Assembly (NCBI RefSeq): GCF_025118155.1
Contig: NW_026251387.1
Span: 620,001 to 684,000 of the forward strand
Reading direction: 5' to 3'
From: Cokeromyces recurvatus
Taxonomy: Eukaryota > Mucoromycota > Mucoromycetes > Mucorales > Mucoraceae
DNA: 64,000 nt
Part shown: piece after piece, positions 50,164 to 63,538 of the stretch
Numbering within the stretch: the first letter of the stretch is position 1
Layout: the number at the start of each line of letters is the position of its first letter
Program-made: the position numbers and the translations under genes
Notes under the pieces: generated by a model
Seen by the model: the letters and a program-made list of their open reading frames with translations, nothing else
Databases searched by the model: none
Told to the model about the DNA's origin: nothing

Positions 50164-51369
50164 GCATTCATCGATTTTTTTCTCTTGTTTTGTCATTGAT
50201 GCTGCTAATTATGAGCAATAAACTTAGTATTTTGCTGCATTAATATGACTCATTTAAAGACATACATATATACATATATATATGTATATATGTATATAAA
50301 TGTATACATATATATATATATATGTGTATGTGTACATGTATTTTATTTTTTTGATCTATGATTCCTGAAATGCCCAGCTGGACATATCAATGAAATGAAA
50401 GATTACTAAAGAAAATAAAAGGGGGTAAAACTATATTCTATATTGTTAAATTTATAGAATCAGTTACAAGTGTACTTTATAAAAAAAATAAAAAAAAATA
50501 AAATAGCACTTTATTGCACTGAATAATTATAGAATACATTACAGTCAATTTGATTGTGGATATAATTAAGTTTCATGGTTATGCATCCTTTCAAAATTAC
50601 TTGAAGTTAAAGAAGTAGATATAATTATGACGCTAAGGGTTATTTAGGACAGGTTAAGAGCATTGATTTTTATTGGAATAAACGCAATAGTTTCGATTTT
50701 TATGTATATCTTGGAAGAATAAAAGAATATCGGTAAATTTTTTCTAGTAGTCTATGAAAAAAGAAACTTGTTTAAAAAATTGATAAGGTCTATACTGCAA
50801 GCCTAAGGATCTTTAGCAAGTCTCTAGTTAGTTTCACTACTCGTGTGCTATTTACACTATTCCTCAAAAAAAAAATGGATTGCTAGGTGCTTGATGAATA
50901 CCCTTCTTCTCTTTATGAACCAGAAGAATGAATAGCTGCTTAATCCTTTATCGATTAATATCATTTCTATTTTCTTCTTTTACCTCTTTCCTTCCTTAAA
51001 AAATATAATTTTCAATTTCATGATTTAACTACTAAAGACTCCCAGCGGTCATTAATTTTTCAAATTGAAATATTTGTTTAACAGTTGTATTGTTATTGTC
51101 TGCTTATATATTTAGTACTTTTTTTTTTTTTTTCTTTTTTTATATTTTGTTTTCTCCCATTCCTTCTTCTTTTTTTCTTTTTTCTTTTTACTGTATATAA
51201 ATATATATTTATATACATATTTATATACATACACATATACATATATATAGCTCAGTTTTATTTATAAATATAAGCATAAAAAAAAAAGGACGCGGTTCGT
51301 CATCAAGCTAATTTCAAGTCCAGGGATTCCATTCTTTTTATCTATTTTCTAAATATTATACATAATATA
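50164..51369. other. Spacer upstream of VPS10, no gene seen
   Basis: 1.2 kb of AT-rich DNA, with alternating TATATA stretches at about 50265-50330 and 51200-51250 and a pyrimidine-rich block at about 51120-51190, within about 250 bp of the VPS10 ATG. No ORF or RNA gene recognised. Confidence 0.45.
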
Positions 51370-54300
51370 ATGAGACAACTATGGCAGATCTCGAGAAGAG
51401 GTCTGTCCCTAATTATTTTGTTCCTATTTGGTATCACAATCATTAAAGGGACTTTAGCACAAACTGTACATAGAACTGGCTTTGATAAAACACCAACTAC
51501 ATTTTTTTATTTCAAAGATTCACCGGTAATGGTCCATTTTGCGTATATATATATATATATCTGTATATATATATATATATATAATAAACAAATAGATTAT
51601 AAGCTAATTTTAATGTAATCAATACCAGATTATTCTTTGGTTCGACGCAACTTCACATACCCTTTATCGTTCAGAGGATCAAGGAAAACAATGGAATAAC
51701 GTAAAGGAAATTGGACAAGATGAAGCTAATTTTATTTATCAACATCCTTATGATTCAGACAGGGTAAACATTGAAAACACTACTTGAAAGAATATATATA
51801 TATATATAAATACATGTATTCACTAAACAAAAACCTATTATTCTAGGCATATATACTCGGTAAAAGTAAACGGCATTGGAAGACAACAGATAAAGGAAAA
51901 ACGTGGCAAGAATTTACTACACCTGTTGAGCCAGCAGCAGTGGGTCCTCATTTATCTTTTCATGCTGAGAGGCCCAATTACATTTTATTTAGTGGCTTTA
52001 AATGTAAATTAGGTTCTTGGACTGGAGTTGATTGTCATCAAGAGGTAAATATTATATATGAATATGTATATATACACATATGGATTCTTAAATGTGTATT
52101 TGTTTTCTATTTAATTTAATAGACTTATTATACACTAAACAATTTTGAAGAAACTACCTTATTACGTACTCATACCACATCTTGTATTTGGAGTCTTTCC
52201 AGTACTAAATTTGATAATGCACCTGTAAAGGAAATTATGTGTGTCGAATCACCTAAAAAATCAGGTTTAACCAGTATTCTGAACCCAGAGGATTTCCATC
52301 TTGTTCAAACTGAGGATTTCTTTCACACGGAACAAATTGTAGACTTTAATACAGGTACTGAGATTAAAGGTGTAATTGCTGTTAGTGCAATCAATCGCTT
52401 TATTGTTGCTGTAGTCAAGCCATCACCTGAAAGACAGGATTTAATATTTTATATCTCTCAAGATGGTGAACGTTGGCATGAAGCTATCTTTCCTGAAGGC
52501 GCAAATCTTCATGAGAAATCGTTTACAATCGTCGATAGCCCCGGAGCTTCGTTGATGGTAGACGTATTAGGAGGCGGTTCAGATCAATTTGGTGCTATGT
52601 ACAAGTCCAACTCAAATGGTACATTCTTTATCAAAAGCTTAGATAACACAAATAGAAATGTCATGGGCTATATTGACTTTGAACGTATTCAGGGGGTTGA
52701 AGGTATTCTAATCGCAAATGTAATTATGAACCCTAGACAAGTTGAATCTCAGGGTGTTAATAAACAAATTCGTACACGTATGAGTTTTGATGATGGAGGT
52801 AGCTGGAAAGAAATTTCAGTCGTAAAGGATATAAATGGTAATGATATGAAATGTAATGAGAGAGAATGTGCTCTTCATCTTCACTCTGTTACTACGAATC
52901 ATAATGCTGGTCAAGTGAGTTCATCTGAGTCGGCCGTGGGTGTTATGATGGGTGTTGGTAATTATGGTTCTAGTTTACTTGAATATGATGAATGCGATAC
53001 TTTCTTATCAACTGATTATGGGCTTACCTGGAAGATGGTACGTGAGGGTGCACATAAGTATGAGTTTGGCGATATGGGAACACTACTAGTTATGATAGAT
53101 GATGAGAAAGAGACTGACCATATCTGGTGGAGTAAGAATCGTGGTGAAAGCTGGTAAGTGCTCTAATTTATTTATGAATTCTATATGACTGACTGACTCG
53201 TAATATGGATTGTATATTAGGGAAAAGCTTGATCTTGGTATTTCTATTCGCGCTAGAATGTTAACAACTGATCCAGAATCTACTTCTCGAAACTTTTTAT
53301 TAATCGGTAGCTCAGTTCGTTCAGCAGAATCTAAAGTACAGGCTATTCAACTTGACTTGTCAAATGTCTTTTCTCGTCAGTGTCAACTAATTGAAAACGA
53401 TGAAAAAAAGAGTGATTATGAAAAATTCGTTGCCCGTGATATCACAGATGGCCCAGACTGCTTGATGGGGCATGAACAAATATTTTATCGTCGTAAAGCA
53501 GATCGTGATTGTTATGTAGGTCGTGAATTTCAAGACCCTATAGTAGAATTAAAGGATTGCCCCTGTACACGTGCTGATTATGAATGTGATTATAATTTTA
53601 TGCGTAACCCTGATGGTTCTTGTACTCGTGTTGGCCCTGATCTTATCTCTGAGGATGTATGTAAATCAAAAGACGATATTTATCCTGGCTCCAGTGGTTA
53701 TCGTCTTATTCCTGGAAATACCTGTATTGTTGGTGATGGTCCTGCCTTGGACGATCCTGTTGATCGCAAATGTAGTGAAAATGTGAATGGTATTATTCCT
53801 TCTGCTGGTAAAGGCAAAACAAATGGACATAATAACATGGTTGCGCCTTCTGATGACACTATTTCCAAGTATGCTATCTACTTTGATGATGAAATTGAGC
53901 AATTCATATACTTTCGTGATTCTGAAGCTATTCTGATTCGTCTTCGAAATGGCGAATTATGGCGATCAAGTAATCAAGGTATTAAGTGGGAGCCTGTTTT
54001 AAAACAAAATGGCCCAGTTACCCATATTGTCCTGCACGAATTTGATAATCATCGCGCCTATGCATTCTTAGAAGATGGTATTCATATTACAGAAGATCAG
54101 GGTGCAAGCTGGCGAACTATTAAGATTCCTTTACCTCCAACACGCCAAATGAATAATGTATTGGATTTCCATCCTCAAGAAAAAGATTGGCTTCTCTTTG
54201 TTGGACATTCTAATCATCCTGAACCTCATTCAGAAGCATTTGTTTCTCGTGACCATGGTAAAAATTGGAATTCTCTTGATATGTATGTTGAGAAATGTAT

Positions 54301-57300
54301 ATTTGGTCGTGATTCACGATATAATATTGAGAAGGAAACTATCTTTTGCTCAGCCTATGACAATAAACAAGTTACGAATAACCTGCGATTATTGCGTACA
54401 ACAGACTGGGGACGCACTAAAGAGTCTTACTTTGACAATGTGATCGAATTCTTTGTTATCGAAGATTTTATGGCTGTTGCTAGCAGTAATAAAGGTGATC
54501 TTTCATTATATGTAAGCGTTAATGGTAAGACTTTTGCTGAAGCACAGTTCCCACCTGATCAATACATAAATCGTAATACATTTACTGTATTACAATCCAC
54601 AACACATTCAATCTTATTGAATATTTTTAAATCTACTGGATTTGGAAATGCTTATGGTTCACTTTATAAATCGAATGAAAATGGCACCTTTTATCATTTA
54701 TCTCTTGATAATACGAATGGTGATGGCATGGGCTTTGTTGATTTTGAAAAATTTCAAAGTATAGATGGTATTATACTTGCTAATCAAGTTTGGAATACTG
54801 ACGAATTAGTTGGTAACCCTGATAAAAGTAAGAAGGTTCGAACAATGATTAGTTGGGATGATGGTGGACAATGGCAACCTTTGGCCCCTCCCAAGAACTA
54901 TGATTGCTCATCAAAAGAATGTTCACTCAACCTTCACAGTCGTACTGATATTCACGGACCTGGTGCTATATTTTCATCTAGTGGTGCACCTGGTCTTGCT
55001 ATTGGTGTTGGTAATGTGGGCCCCTCTTTGAATGCTTACACCGAAAGCGATACGTTCTTAACCCGAGATGGAGGTCATACCTGGATCATGATCCAAGAAG
55101 GTGAACATCTATATGAATTTGGTGATCAAGGCTCTATTCTTGTCTTGATCAACGATGAAAGACCTACTAAAGAGCTCTTATATTCTTGGGACCAAGGTGA
55201 GACTTGGCATTATTATGAATTTAGTAAGGATGAAATTCGAGTAAATACCTTAACAACTGACCCAAAGTCATCTACTCTAAAATTCGTTATTATTGGTCAT
55301 TCTCGTGGTATCGAAAGATCTCAAGTCGTTATTACTGTTGATTTTTCAGAAACAAATACACGCAAATGCGTTATTGATAAACACAATGATGAAAAGAGTG
55401 ATTTTGAACGTTGGATTCCTAAGGATGACGATGGCGATGATGCTTGCTTACTCGGTAAGAAAACCGCTCTTTGGCGTCGTAAGAAGGATCGTGTTTGTAT
55501 TGTCAATGCTCAATTCCAAGAACCCGAAGTGATTGTTGAGAATTGTGAGTGTCGTGATATTGATTTTGAATGCGAATTTGGATTTTGGCGTAATGAAAAT
55601 AACGAATGCGTCTTTAAGGGCCGTCACCCTGATCGTCCTACACGTTGTGAAATTGGAAAAACGTTCAAGGGCCGCTCAGGTTACAAGAAAAACATAAGGA
55701 GCACCTGCTCAGGAGGCATTAATCTCGAAGAAGAAAAAGAATGGCCTTGTGGAGAGGCAGGCGGCATTATTTCCAGCTCAACCAAGTTTACAGATCGTGT
55801 AGTTGATTATGTCTATTTTACTGATACTGATCGTGTTGTTGTTCGTACCCTTGATGGTAAGATTTGGCTGAGTGAAAACGATGGTTATAGTTGGAAAGAG
55901 CTTTTCGCTGATAAAAAAGTGATTTCTATTTATCAAAATCCTTATTTTGATCAACGCACTTTCTTTATTACTGAGGGCACAACTCATTATGTGACAAGTG
56001 ATAAGGCATCTAGTTTTGAAGAAGTTCGTACACCTATCCCTCCACTCCTCTATCTGCCTGGTTCTGTCATGAGTTTCCACAATACGGATCCTGATTATGT
56101 TATTTATATTGGTGAGAAAAATTGTGAAGGACTTAATTCTGATTGTCATTCAGAGGCCTTCTATTCAAATGATCATGGTCGTAGTTGGTCCTCTCTTGGC
56201 ACATATATGCGTAATTGCATTTGGGGAAGAGAAGGTACAATTGAAGCTACACATCGCAATTCTATTTTCTGTGAGCAATACCGTGAACAATCAGGAAGTC
56301 AAATGACTCTCTTTGGTAATACTCTTCAACTGGTTTCTTCTCAAAACTACTTTCATGACAAGAGAGTTTTATTTGACGACATCGTCGGCGTCACTGTCTT
56401 TGGAAAATATATGGTTGCTGCTGTAGCCAAGAATGGTGGTGCTAATCTTCGTCTCTATGTTAGTGTAGATGGTATTACTTTTGCTGCTGCCTCATTCCCT
56501 GCCTCATTTAATATTTCACCTGAGGCATTTACAGTGATGGAATCAGCCAATTCAATGTGGATCCATGTATCGACTCATACACAAAGAGGAAGTGAGTACG
56601 GAACGATCTTTACTTCCAATTCTAATGGAACTTACTTTGTCACTTCTCTTGAAAATGCAAATCGTAATGAATTGGGTATTGTTGATTTTGAAAAGATGCA
56701 AGGTATTGAAGGTATTGCTATTGCTAATGTTGTTCGCAATCCTGGTCAAACGAATAAGGGCGATCCTAAACAATTGGTCACTCGAAAGACAGCAGATGCG
56801 GGTGGACATTGGACAAGTTTAGTCCCCCCTGAAAAGGATAGTAAGGGACAAGCTTATCGTTGTCAAGGCTCAGAATGTTCTTTACACTTACACTGTTATT
56901 CTGAACGACAAAACTCGCGTGATCTTTTCAGTTTGTCAAGTGCAGTTGGTTTGATGGTAGGTGTAGGTAATGTGGGTACTAGTCTTTCACCCTACCGCGA
57001 TGGTGATATGTTTTTAACCCGAGATGCAGGTAAAACATGGACAGAAATTGAAAAGGGAACTCATCTTTGGGAATTTGCAGATCAAGGTGCACTTTTGATT
57101 CTAGTTGATAATGAACAGCCTACACATTTCGTCAAATATACTACAAATGAGGGTTTAACCTGGAATACATATGAATTTGCTAAGCGAGGAGAAAAAGTTA
57201 TAATCGAAGATATAATTACTCAACCTGATGGAACTAGTCAGAAATATGTTTTGTTTGGTTTGAAGGATGGTAAATCGATTGCTTATCACATTGATTTTAG

Positions 57301-58362
57301 TGCATTGCATCCCACACAATGTAAACTAGACTTGGATCATCCTAATGATGATGACTTTGAATTATGGAGTCCAGAAGACACAAGAGGTGAAGCATGCTTA
57401 TTCGGTAGAGAAACAAAGTATTATCGTCGTATTCAAGATCGTGATTGCTATATTGGTGAAAGAATTGTTCAACCTAGAGAAGTAGTGCGTAATTGTGCTT
57501 GTACCGAAGAAGATTATGAATGGTAAAAAGGACATGACTTAAATTATGTTTTGTTTTTGTTTTTTTTTTTTCATATATTGATCTTTGCTTTTTTTTTTTC
57601 TATTATAGTGACTTTAATTATGTTCGTGATTCAAATAACAAATGTGTTTTGGTACCTGGATTTTCACCATTAGAACCTACTTGTGATGGTACAAAAGATT
57701 TCTATTATACTCCAACTGGGTAAGTAACTACTTCAATCTTTTTTTTTTATTTTGTATATATGTTTTCTAATTTATTAAAACCTTCTTAAAGGTATCGTAA
57801 AATCGCTGCATCTACTTGTGAGGGAGGTTTAGAATTAGATAAGATTGGTGCGGAGAAAATGTGGTGCCCTGGAGCTAGTCGTCCTAGACATGGATGGATT
57901 GGATTTATTTTTGCTCCTATTATTGCTGCTGGTCTTGTCTTTGCTGCTCTCCAATATCGTAAACGTGGCAACTTTGGGTAAATTGATATATACAAATATG
58001 TAAAGCATGTAGTTAACTTTTTTTTTACAATGATTAGTCGTATTCGACTTCCTGATAATACACATCAAATGGGTTCCAACATATTATCAAATCCTATTGT
58101 TACAAAGATAGTTGCTGCTGCATTTGTTATTCCTGTAGCAATTGTTGGTATCTTTTCACGTATTCAGTTACCTCGATCATGGTCAGATCTTAACTTCTTT
58201 AGTAATTTACATATGCCATCATTTATGTCTCGAGGACGAGGTCCTGGATATACTGCACTAGGACAAGATGAACAAGCTGGTGTTCTATTAGAAGATTATG
58301 ATGGTTCTGAAGAGCATTTGATTGATGATGCTGATGAATTTGATGATGCTGATGAGTTTTAA
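51370..58362 (+). CDS. VPS10: Vps10/sortilin vacuolar sorting receptor with three Vps10 modules
   Basis: Eight exons (51370-51525, 51629-51763, 51847-52044, 52123-53153, 53221-57522, 57609-57719, 57792-57977, 58038-58362) join to 2,147 residues. The Golgi receptor binds vacuolar hydrolases (CPY-type) and cycles to endosomes by retromer. A signal peptide (LSLIILFLFGITIIKGTLA) leads into three tandem beta-propeller plus 10CC modules. Each closes with a CL.G....(Y/W)RR..DR.C segment, near 53460, 55443 and 57396. Asp-box-like repeats (DQGASWR, DHGRSWSSL, DAGKTWTE) mark propeller blades. Two hydrophobic segments follow the last 10CC (IFAPIIAAGLVFAALQY; VAAAFVIPVAIVGIF), then a cytosolic tail with YTALGQDE, a YxxL-type site, and acidic clusters. 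Yeast Vps10 has two modules and about 1,580 residues; the extra length here is a whole module. Confidence 0.92.
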
Positions 58363-58795
58363 ATACTAGTTACTTTATTTTATTCTATTTTTTATTTTAT
58401 TTTTTTTTTGGATATTATTTAAACATGAATGTACATTTTTTTTTCTTTATAAAAAAATAAATGTATAACTTGTACAACATTGCTTAAGATGCATTCTATT
58501 TAACAGTTATAATATATTATTGATAGATATAATAATTGACAATAATATCAAGATCATGAATATATATAAATATACATACTATTGATATTAACTAGCAGCA
58601 GAATCAAGTTTTGTGCCTTTAGATTTTGCAAATACATTCCAAGCAGAACTCCTTATACAGTCCAGCTGATGGATATTGTCGATTACACAAAAAATGGTTG
58701 TTGTTTAATTGTCGAAAGACAAGATTTGATTTTGCCCGTTAATGCAGTTTCTTTTGTCGTTCCTTTTTTTTTTCAAACTTTTTGAGATCTCTACA
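58363..58795. other. VPS10 3' flank leading to transposase relic
   Basis: AT-rich 3' flank with poly(T) runs (58402-58410, 58437-58446) and then, from about 58600, a less AT-rich segment with broken open frames that probably belongs to the transposase relic that follows. No intact gene. Confidence 0.4.
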
Positions 58796-59900
58796 ATGAC
58801 AACTACTTTTTATTTTGAAGATAGAATGGACAACCTTTTCAATGAACATGGTGAGAGAGTTTATGATCCCATGGAAGGTGTCTTAACAGAAAATATAGAC
58901 CCAAACATTGTACTTGAAATAATAACTAAGCTGGCTGCAAGATTTGATCTAGCTAATAAACCTGCTGAAAAAAAGAGTGTGGTGAAAGAAGCTAAAGTAA
59001 CAAAAACTTTAGACGATAAGTCTACCAAATGAGCAGTATATAACACTTATACAGACAAGCAAAGAAAGGATTTTATTTGAAAATCCCAAAGAGAAAGGAA
59101 ATATCATTAAATTTTCCAAAGAACTCTTGGTGAACCCATGTACTGCGGAAAGATGATGGAATACATACAAAAAGACGGTAGAAGTGCTCTATAAAAAAAA
59201 ATCAAAGAATAATAGTGGTCCAAAGATCACTTTCACTGCGAAACATGAGGACTATATTAAGAATTTGATAGATAATGATTCTGAAATCTTTGCCGATGAC
59301 ATTATAGAAAAATTGACTAAACATTTTAAGGCTTTTATATATCAAAGTCGCAGCCTAATCATCATTTAATGAATATTATGCAGATTATTGTCAAAAAGCC
59401 TTATTTTGAAGCCAAAATTAGAAGCTCAGTTGACAATTTGGAGACAAGATACGAATAGTTTATGAAATGGAAGGATAAAAATCTGGACTATACAGAAAAT
59501 TACGTGCTTATTGATGAGGCCGGGTTTCATATAAACATGAGAAATAACTGGGCTGTGGTTAAAACTGAAAAAAAAAACAAAAGTAATCTCTCACTTGGTT
59601 ATTGGAGCCATCCATTCGTCTGCAGTGCTTCATGCCGTTTTGAAAAAGCCCCCTCCTAAACCTAAATTAGACACACAATATTGCCAAAAAAAGAAGAGAA
59701 AGGGTAACAGTGGAAAGAAAAGTGGGTGTAGCTGAGACGACTAACGATGATGAAGGAACTCAGGAGGATAACACCAGTGTAGTTGATGTAAAGCCAGTTC
59801 CAAAAGGTACAACAACTGCTCATTTTATTAAACTTGTCAATGAGCTTGTCATGAGCTGATGTATAACGCCAAGTTTCTTGATTAAACAAGCAGATCAATG
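58796..59900 (+). pseudogene. Tc1/mariner-like DDE transposase relic, frameshifted
   Basis: The N-terminal open part (ATG 58796 to 59031) reads MTTTFYFEDRMDNLF and EGVLTENIDPNIVLEIITKL. Frame breaks follow, with pieces such as KITFTAKHEDYIKNLIDND, KKPYFEAKIRSSVDNLETRY and MKWKDKNLDYTENYVLIDEA. The last holds the first catalytic Asp/Glu region of the DDE_3 superfamily (VLIDEAGFHINMR). After another shift comes a basic KKKRKGNSGKK block and KGTTTAHFIKLVNEL. The downstream DDE acidic residues are not found. This matches a transposase family I know from Rhizopus-type genomes. It is certainly non-functional because of several stops and shifts. Confidence 0.72.
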
Positions 59901-60125
59901 AATTCTATCTAGATTCCCCTGAAAAACTCTCTTGATCCACTCCATCAAATAATATTAAAACTTCTAACACTTCATTATCTTTAACATATCTTATTCGGTC
60001 GTAACTAACATTTTTTCTTATTCACATCTTATCTGAGACCTCTTTAACAATTCTTATAAATACCCATCAATTTAAATTCATAAATAAAATCATTGACTTT
60101 AGAACTATTGCTTGCTCTCCTTGAC

Positions 60126-60126
<1 letters not shown>

Positions 60127-60164
<38 letters not shown>
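60127..60164. repeat. Poly(T) tract, 38 bp
   Basis: Uninterrupted T run in the spacer after the transposase relic. Confidence 0.9.
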
Positions 60165-60165
<1 letters not shown>

Positions 60166-60492
60166 TCTTTTTATTATTTTTATTTAATATTTTACAAGTA
60201 ATATCACAATTGAATAACTATGTCTAGTCTTCAGGGCTACTAGATCGCATATTTATAATATATGTTATTGTAATTCAAAGTCTGAAATAGAGTATATATG
60301 AGTTATAGTTGAATGTTGTACTTTGTTTGTTAAAACAGAAACAATGGAATGCATAATAGCTTATGCATATTGAAGTATTAGAAATGAAGCTACATAGAGT
60401 GGAAACATCAACTAGAATCTATTCCAAATCCTCTTTTTCCCTTCTTTTCAGGCTCAAAAGCAGAGAATAGTTATTGTTTATTAATTGTTGAA

Positions 60493-60512
60493 GTGTGTGT
60501 GTGTGTGTGTGT
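60493..60512. repeat. (GT)10 microsatellite
   Basis: Perfect GT dinucleotide run of about 20 bp. Confidence 0.9.
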
Positions 60513-61149
60513 ATTTTTTTTTAACTTTAATTTTATCATTTTTTTAACGCTATTTTCTTGATTGTTAAATATGATTATACTATATCTAGATGTATATAAT
60601 ATATACATGTATATATTATCTGATGACGCAATAACGTTTACGTATGTTTGTTTATTTATTCAAATGGAATGTTATCCCTTTTTTTTTACTTTCTTTTTTT
60701 TTATTTCCTTTCCTTTATCCTTTTTTTTATATATGTATTAATATATAAACACTTTTTATTATTTCTCTTTTTTTTTTTTTACACATCTTTCTCAAGATGC
60801 GTTCTCTCTTTCTTGCTGATATGGGCAGACTCAACTGTTACGGTGAAAGAAGACTTGCAAGGACTTCTTGGTTTGTGATAGCTTTTGCTTTTTATGTCAC
60901 TGATTTGTATAAGTACTATATGTACGGATATTTATCGGTTCCACCTTGAGAAAGTTATTATTTCTCTAGACAACTGGACAAATGCTTTTATCGCTGGCAT
61001 CCACCATTAATTTTATTAATGGGATTGAAGGATTTAGTGAACAATAAGTGTATCTTTGTCGCACCATTGATCCCTTGGTTATAACTGTAAGCTAGGGCAC
61101 TATAACTTCTAAATCCTTCTAAGATAAAAGACGGACAAAACCACCCTCT

Positions 61150-61265
61150 ATTCTTTTCTTTTTTTTTCTTTTTTTTTCTTTTCTTTTCTTTTCTTTTCTT
61201 TCCTTCTTTCCTTCTTTCCTTCTTTCTTTCCTTCTTTCTTTCCTTCTTTCTTTCCTTCTTTCTTT
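61150..61265. repeat. TTTTC/CTTTC/CTTC pyrimidine microsatellite
   Basis: About 115 bp of strict pyrimidine on the plus strand, shifting from TTTTC units to CTTTC/CTTC units; the opposite strand is strict purine. Such tracts can form triplex (H-DNA) structures. Confidence 0.9.
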
Positions 61266-61272
61266 AAGGCTG

Positions 61273-61311
61273 GTTAAACTTGTTGTAACAGTGCCATGAA
61301 CAAGGTTTAAC
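61273..61311. repeat. Short hairpin (inverted repeat)
   Basis: GTTAAACTTGTT at 61273-61284 pairs with AACAAGGTTTAAC at 61299-61311 with one bulge and a 14-bp loop. It lies immediately after the pyrimidine tract. It could be the end of a small mobile element or an incidental hairpin. Confidence 0.5.
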
Positions 61312-62121
61312 ATTTTAAGGCCGACTTATATACAAGGGCGCTTACCAATGTAGTATTTCTTTTTTGAAAGAAAAAGAAAAAACCTTGTCCTGTAACATGT
61401 TATATAGTCTGGATGCTCAATGCTACCTCGCCACGTCAACCGGTGCGTCTTTTGATAGGCTTCTGCTAAATGTCCCAGTAGAATAGCAGGGTATGAGGTA
61501 GTTGTAAACATGCTTGGGGTCTGGTCCCAACATAGTTTAGGAGTCCTTACTTATGAAGCTTATGTGTTTACTGGTTGGCATAAGTGAAGTTTGTAAGCCA
61601 TTTGGCGCAACATATTGAGAAAACCTTCTTAAAAAAAAGAAAGGTCTGTTAACTTGCTTAATAGTCTTTCTTTTTTTTTTTTGAGGTTAGATTAATGCTT
61701 ATACCTTCTCGTGGTTAACCTTGTTAGTAGTAAAGTATCCTTTTCTTTTATATATGAAGAGTTACTTTATGAACCAAAATAAGCATCTTTTTCTTTCTTT
61801 ACTATTTAATTTTGAAATAAAAATAAACATATTATACTCTATTCCTTGTCTCTAATAGCTATTTTATTATAAACATCAAAGTAATGTTTTAAAGAGCTAA
61901 ATGTTTTTCTTTTCTCTCTTTTTATTTATTTATTTATTTATTTTTTTGCAACAAAATAAGATACACTATCTTTAGATGCAGTCAATAAAAAGGGAAAACA
62001 ATAACAGCAACAAGGCTTGTAAATATGTATTTCAATATTAAATAAAGAGGATAAGAAAGGATACTTTTATACAAAAAAAAAAAAAAAAAAAAAAGGAGGG
62101 GGTAGTGGTGGTGGGTATAGA

Positions 62122-62911
62122 TTATTGTAAATCAAGCAAAATAACAATAAACATAGCAATCAGTACAGCTAAAATACATGTGGATCCAAATAGGACAGCG
62201 CCTCTACTTGCAGGAAATTGACCTTTTGTCATTGCTATTTGCGTATGAAAGTATCTTGCATTGGCAAAATAAAGGAAAACGATACTAAATATAACAAAGG
62301 CAGCCCCTAATGATTTACCTACTTTAGCATGAGTGACTTGATTTGAATCACCGGTCGGGGTTAAATGATAAAGTTGAGTAATAGCTAAATGTTAAGAGAT
62401 AATGATATAAACATATTATTATTAACATTCAACTTTTTGTGTGTGTGTGTATGTGTGTTTACCAACTCCAACCGTAATGAGCGATAGAGAAGTTCTTAAC
62501 CATGCTAGAAATGTTCTTTCATTGGCTATAATACACAAAAAATAAGATAAATAAAAAAAGATGGATTACTCTATTTGAATATACAAATATACCTAAATGA
62601 TCTCTAGCAGTTGCAGCTTTATTTTCCAACATAAATGACGTAGAAAATCGAGTATAAATTTTCCCTATAAAATGATAAGGTGATTTTATTGATCCGTCCT
62701 TTCTTTGATCTTCTTGTTTTTTGAATTGTTGTCTCATCGTTTCTTTTTCCTCCCGAGTTTTTGTTCGAACTAAAAAAGGCGGTTGTAATTGCGACATTGT
62801 TCGACGTAATTCTTCTTCATGATCTGAATCATTATCATCACTACTACTTGATTCTTCTTCTAAATTATTTGGTTTTTTTGGTTGTGGTGCTACTGCTTCA
62901 GGCTTATTCAT
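62122..62911 (-). CDS. DUF202-domain membrane protein
   Basis: Three exons (62911-62593, 62525-62463, 62384-62122) give 214 residues. The N-terminus is cytosolic, acidic and basic in turn (SSSSDDNDSDHEEELRR; KTREEKETMRQQFKKQEDQR). The C-terminal half is the DUF202/YidH-like domain with its motif NERTFLAWLRTSLSLITVGV (TM1), then a GKSLGAAFVIFSIVFLYFAN helix and an ARYFHTQ motif, and a last helix GAVLFGSTCILAVLIAMFIV. In fungi this domain also forms the membrane part of VTC polyphosphate synthase subunits, where it stands alone as the Vtc1-like subunit. This protein is a stand-alone DUF202 protein with no SPX domain and a longer N-terminus; whether it works with VTC is inference. Confidence 0.8.
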
Positions 62912-63538
62912 CAAAAATGAAATAAAATGAAATAAAGTGAAATAAAATAAAATAGAGTGAGTATATGGAATAGTTTTCTCGACGTCTTTTAACCGAAAAA
63001 AATAAAAAAATAACGTCACCTTGCATCATTTTTGCCCACGCTTAACGTAAGCAAGAAAAAATAATTTTGTTTCAAAAAAAGGAAAAAAAAAAAAAAAAAA
63101 AAAAGACTCTCAAGAAATAAAGTAGAGATTAATACAAAAGACTCCTCAATTAGTGTTAAATTAATCTTGTAGCCTATTTCGTTATAATATTTCCTTTCGC
63201 TTCATTAAGAATAATATAGATACCATCATCACGTACAAGACCTTTCTGACTTTATGAGAATTTTTTTTTTTTTTTTTTTTGATAAAGTGACTCGTAAAGA
63301 ACAGAAACTACTAGTTGTTATAGTACTTTAAGATGATAATAAAAAAAAAAAAAAAAAAAAAAAACACCCCTTATCGGATATAAATGACTACCAATTGTTA
63401 TTTAACATAAACAAGCTACAGGAAGTGAAATAGACAAGTTTGTTGCGTATTATCGATTTGTTTGTATTCATCTAAATTTAGAATAATATACTGACTACAG
63501 TTTCTATACATATTATCTTTATTATTCCATATCATTAT
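62912..63538. other. Spacer between DUF202 gene and TVP18
   Basis: 627 bp with poly(A) runs at 63085-63103 and 63342-63363 and a poly(T) at about 63261-63280. It holds the promoter of the DUF202 gene and the 3' flank of TVP18. Nothing else recognised. Confidence 0.4.

Larger units (their letters stand above)
59901..62121. other. 2.2-kb gene-poor spacer with microsatellites
   Basis: No gene recognised. It contains poly(T) 60127-60164, (GT)n 60493-60512, a pyrimidine TTCC/TTTC microsatellite at 61150-61265, an inverted repeat at 61273-61311 and a less AT-rich block at about 61310-61640. A 50-codon frame at about 60797 (MRSLFLADMGRLNCYGERR) is open but has no support beyond that. Confidence 0.45.

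Noticed and set aside
53571..53786. Several hydrophobic open frames inside the VPS10 exon on both strands
   Set aside because: They are frame shadows of the VPS10 coding sequence.
60797..60950. 50-codon frame starting MRSLFLADMGRLN
   Set aside because: Too short, no homology recognised, no splice extension; not listed as a gene.
61326..61511. Minus-strand 61-codon frame MFTTTSYPAILLGHL
   Set aside because: It lies in a less AT-rich block that may be an old mobile element, but the frame alone gives no recognisable motif.
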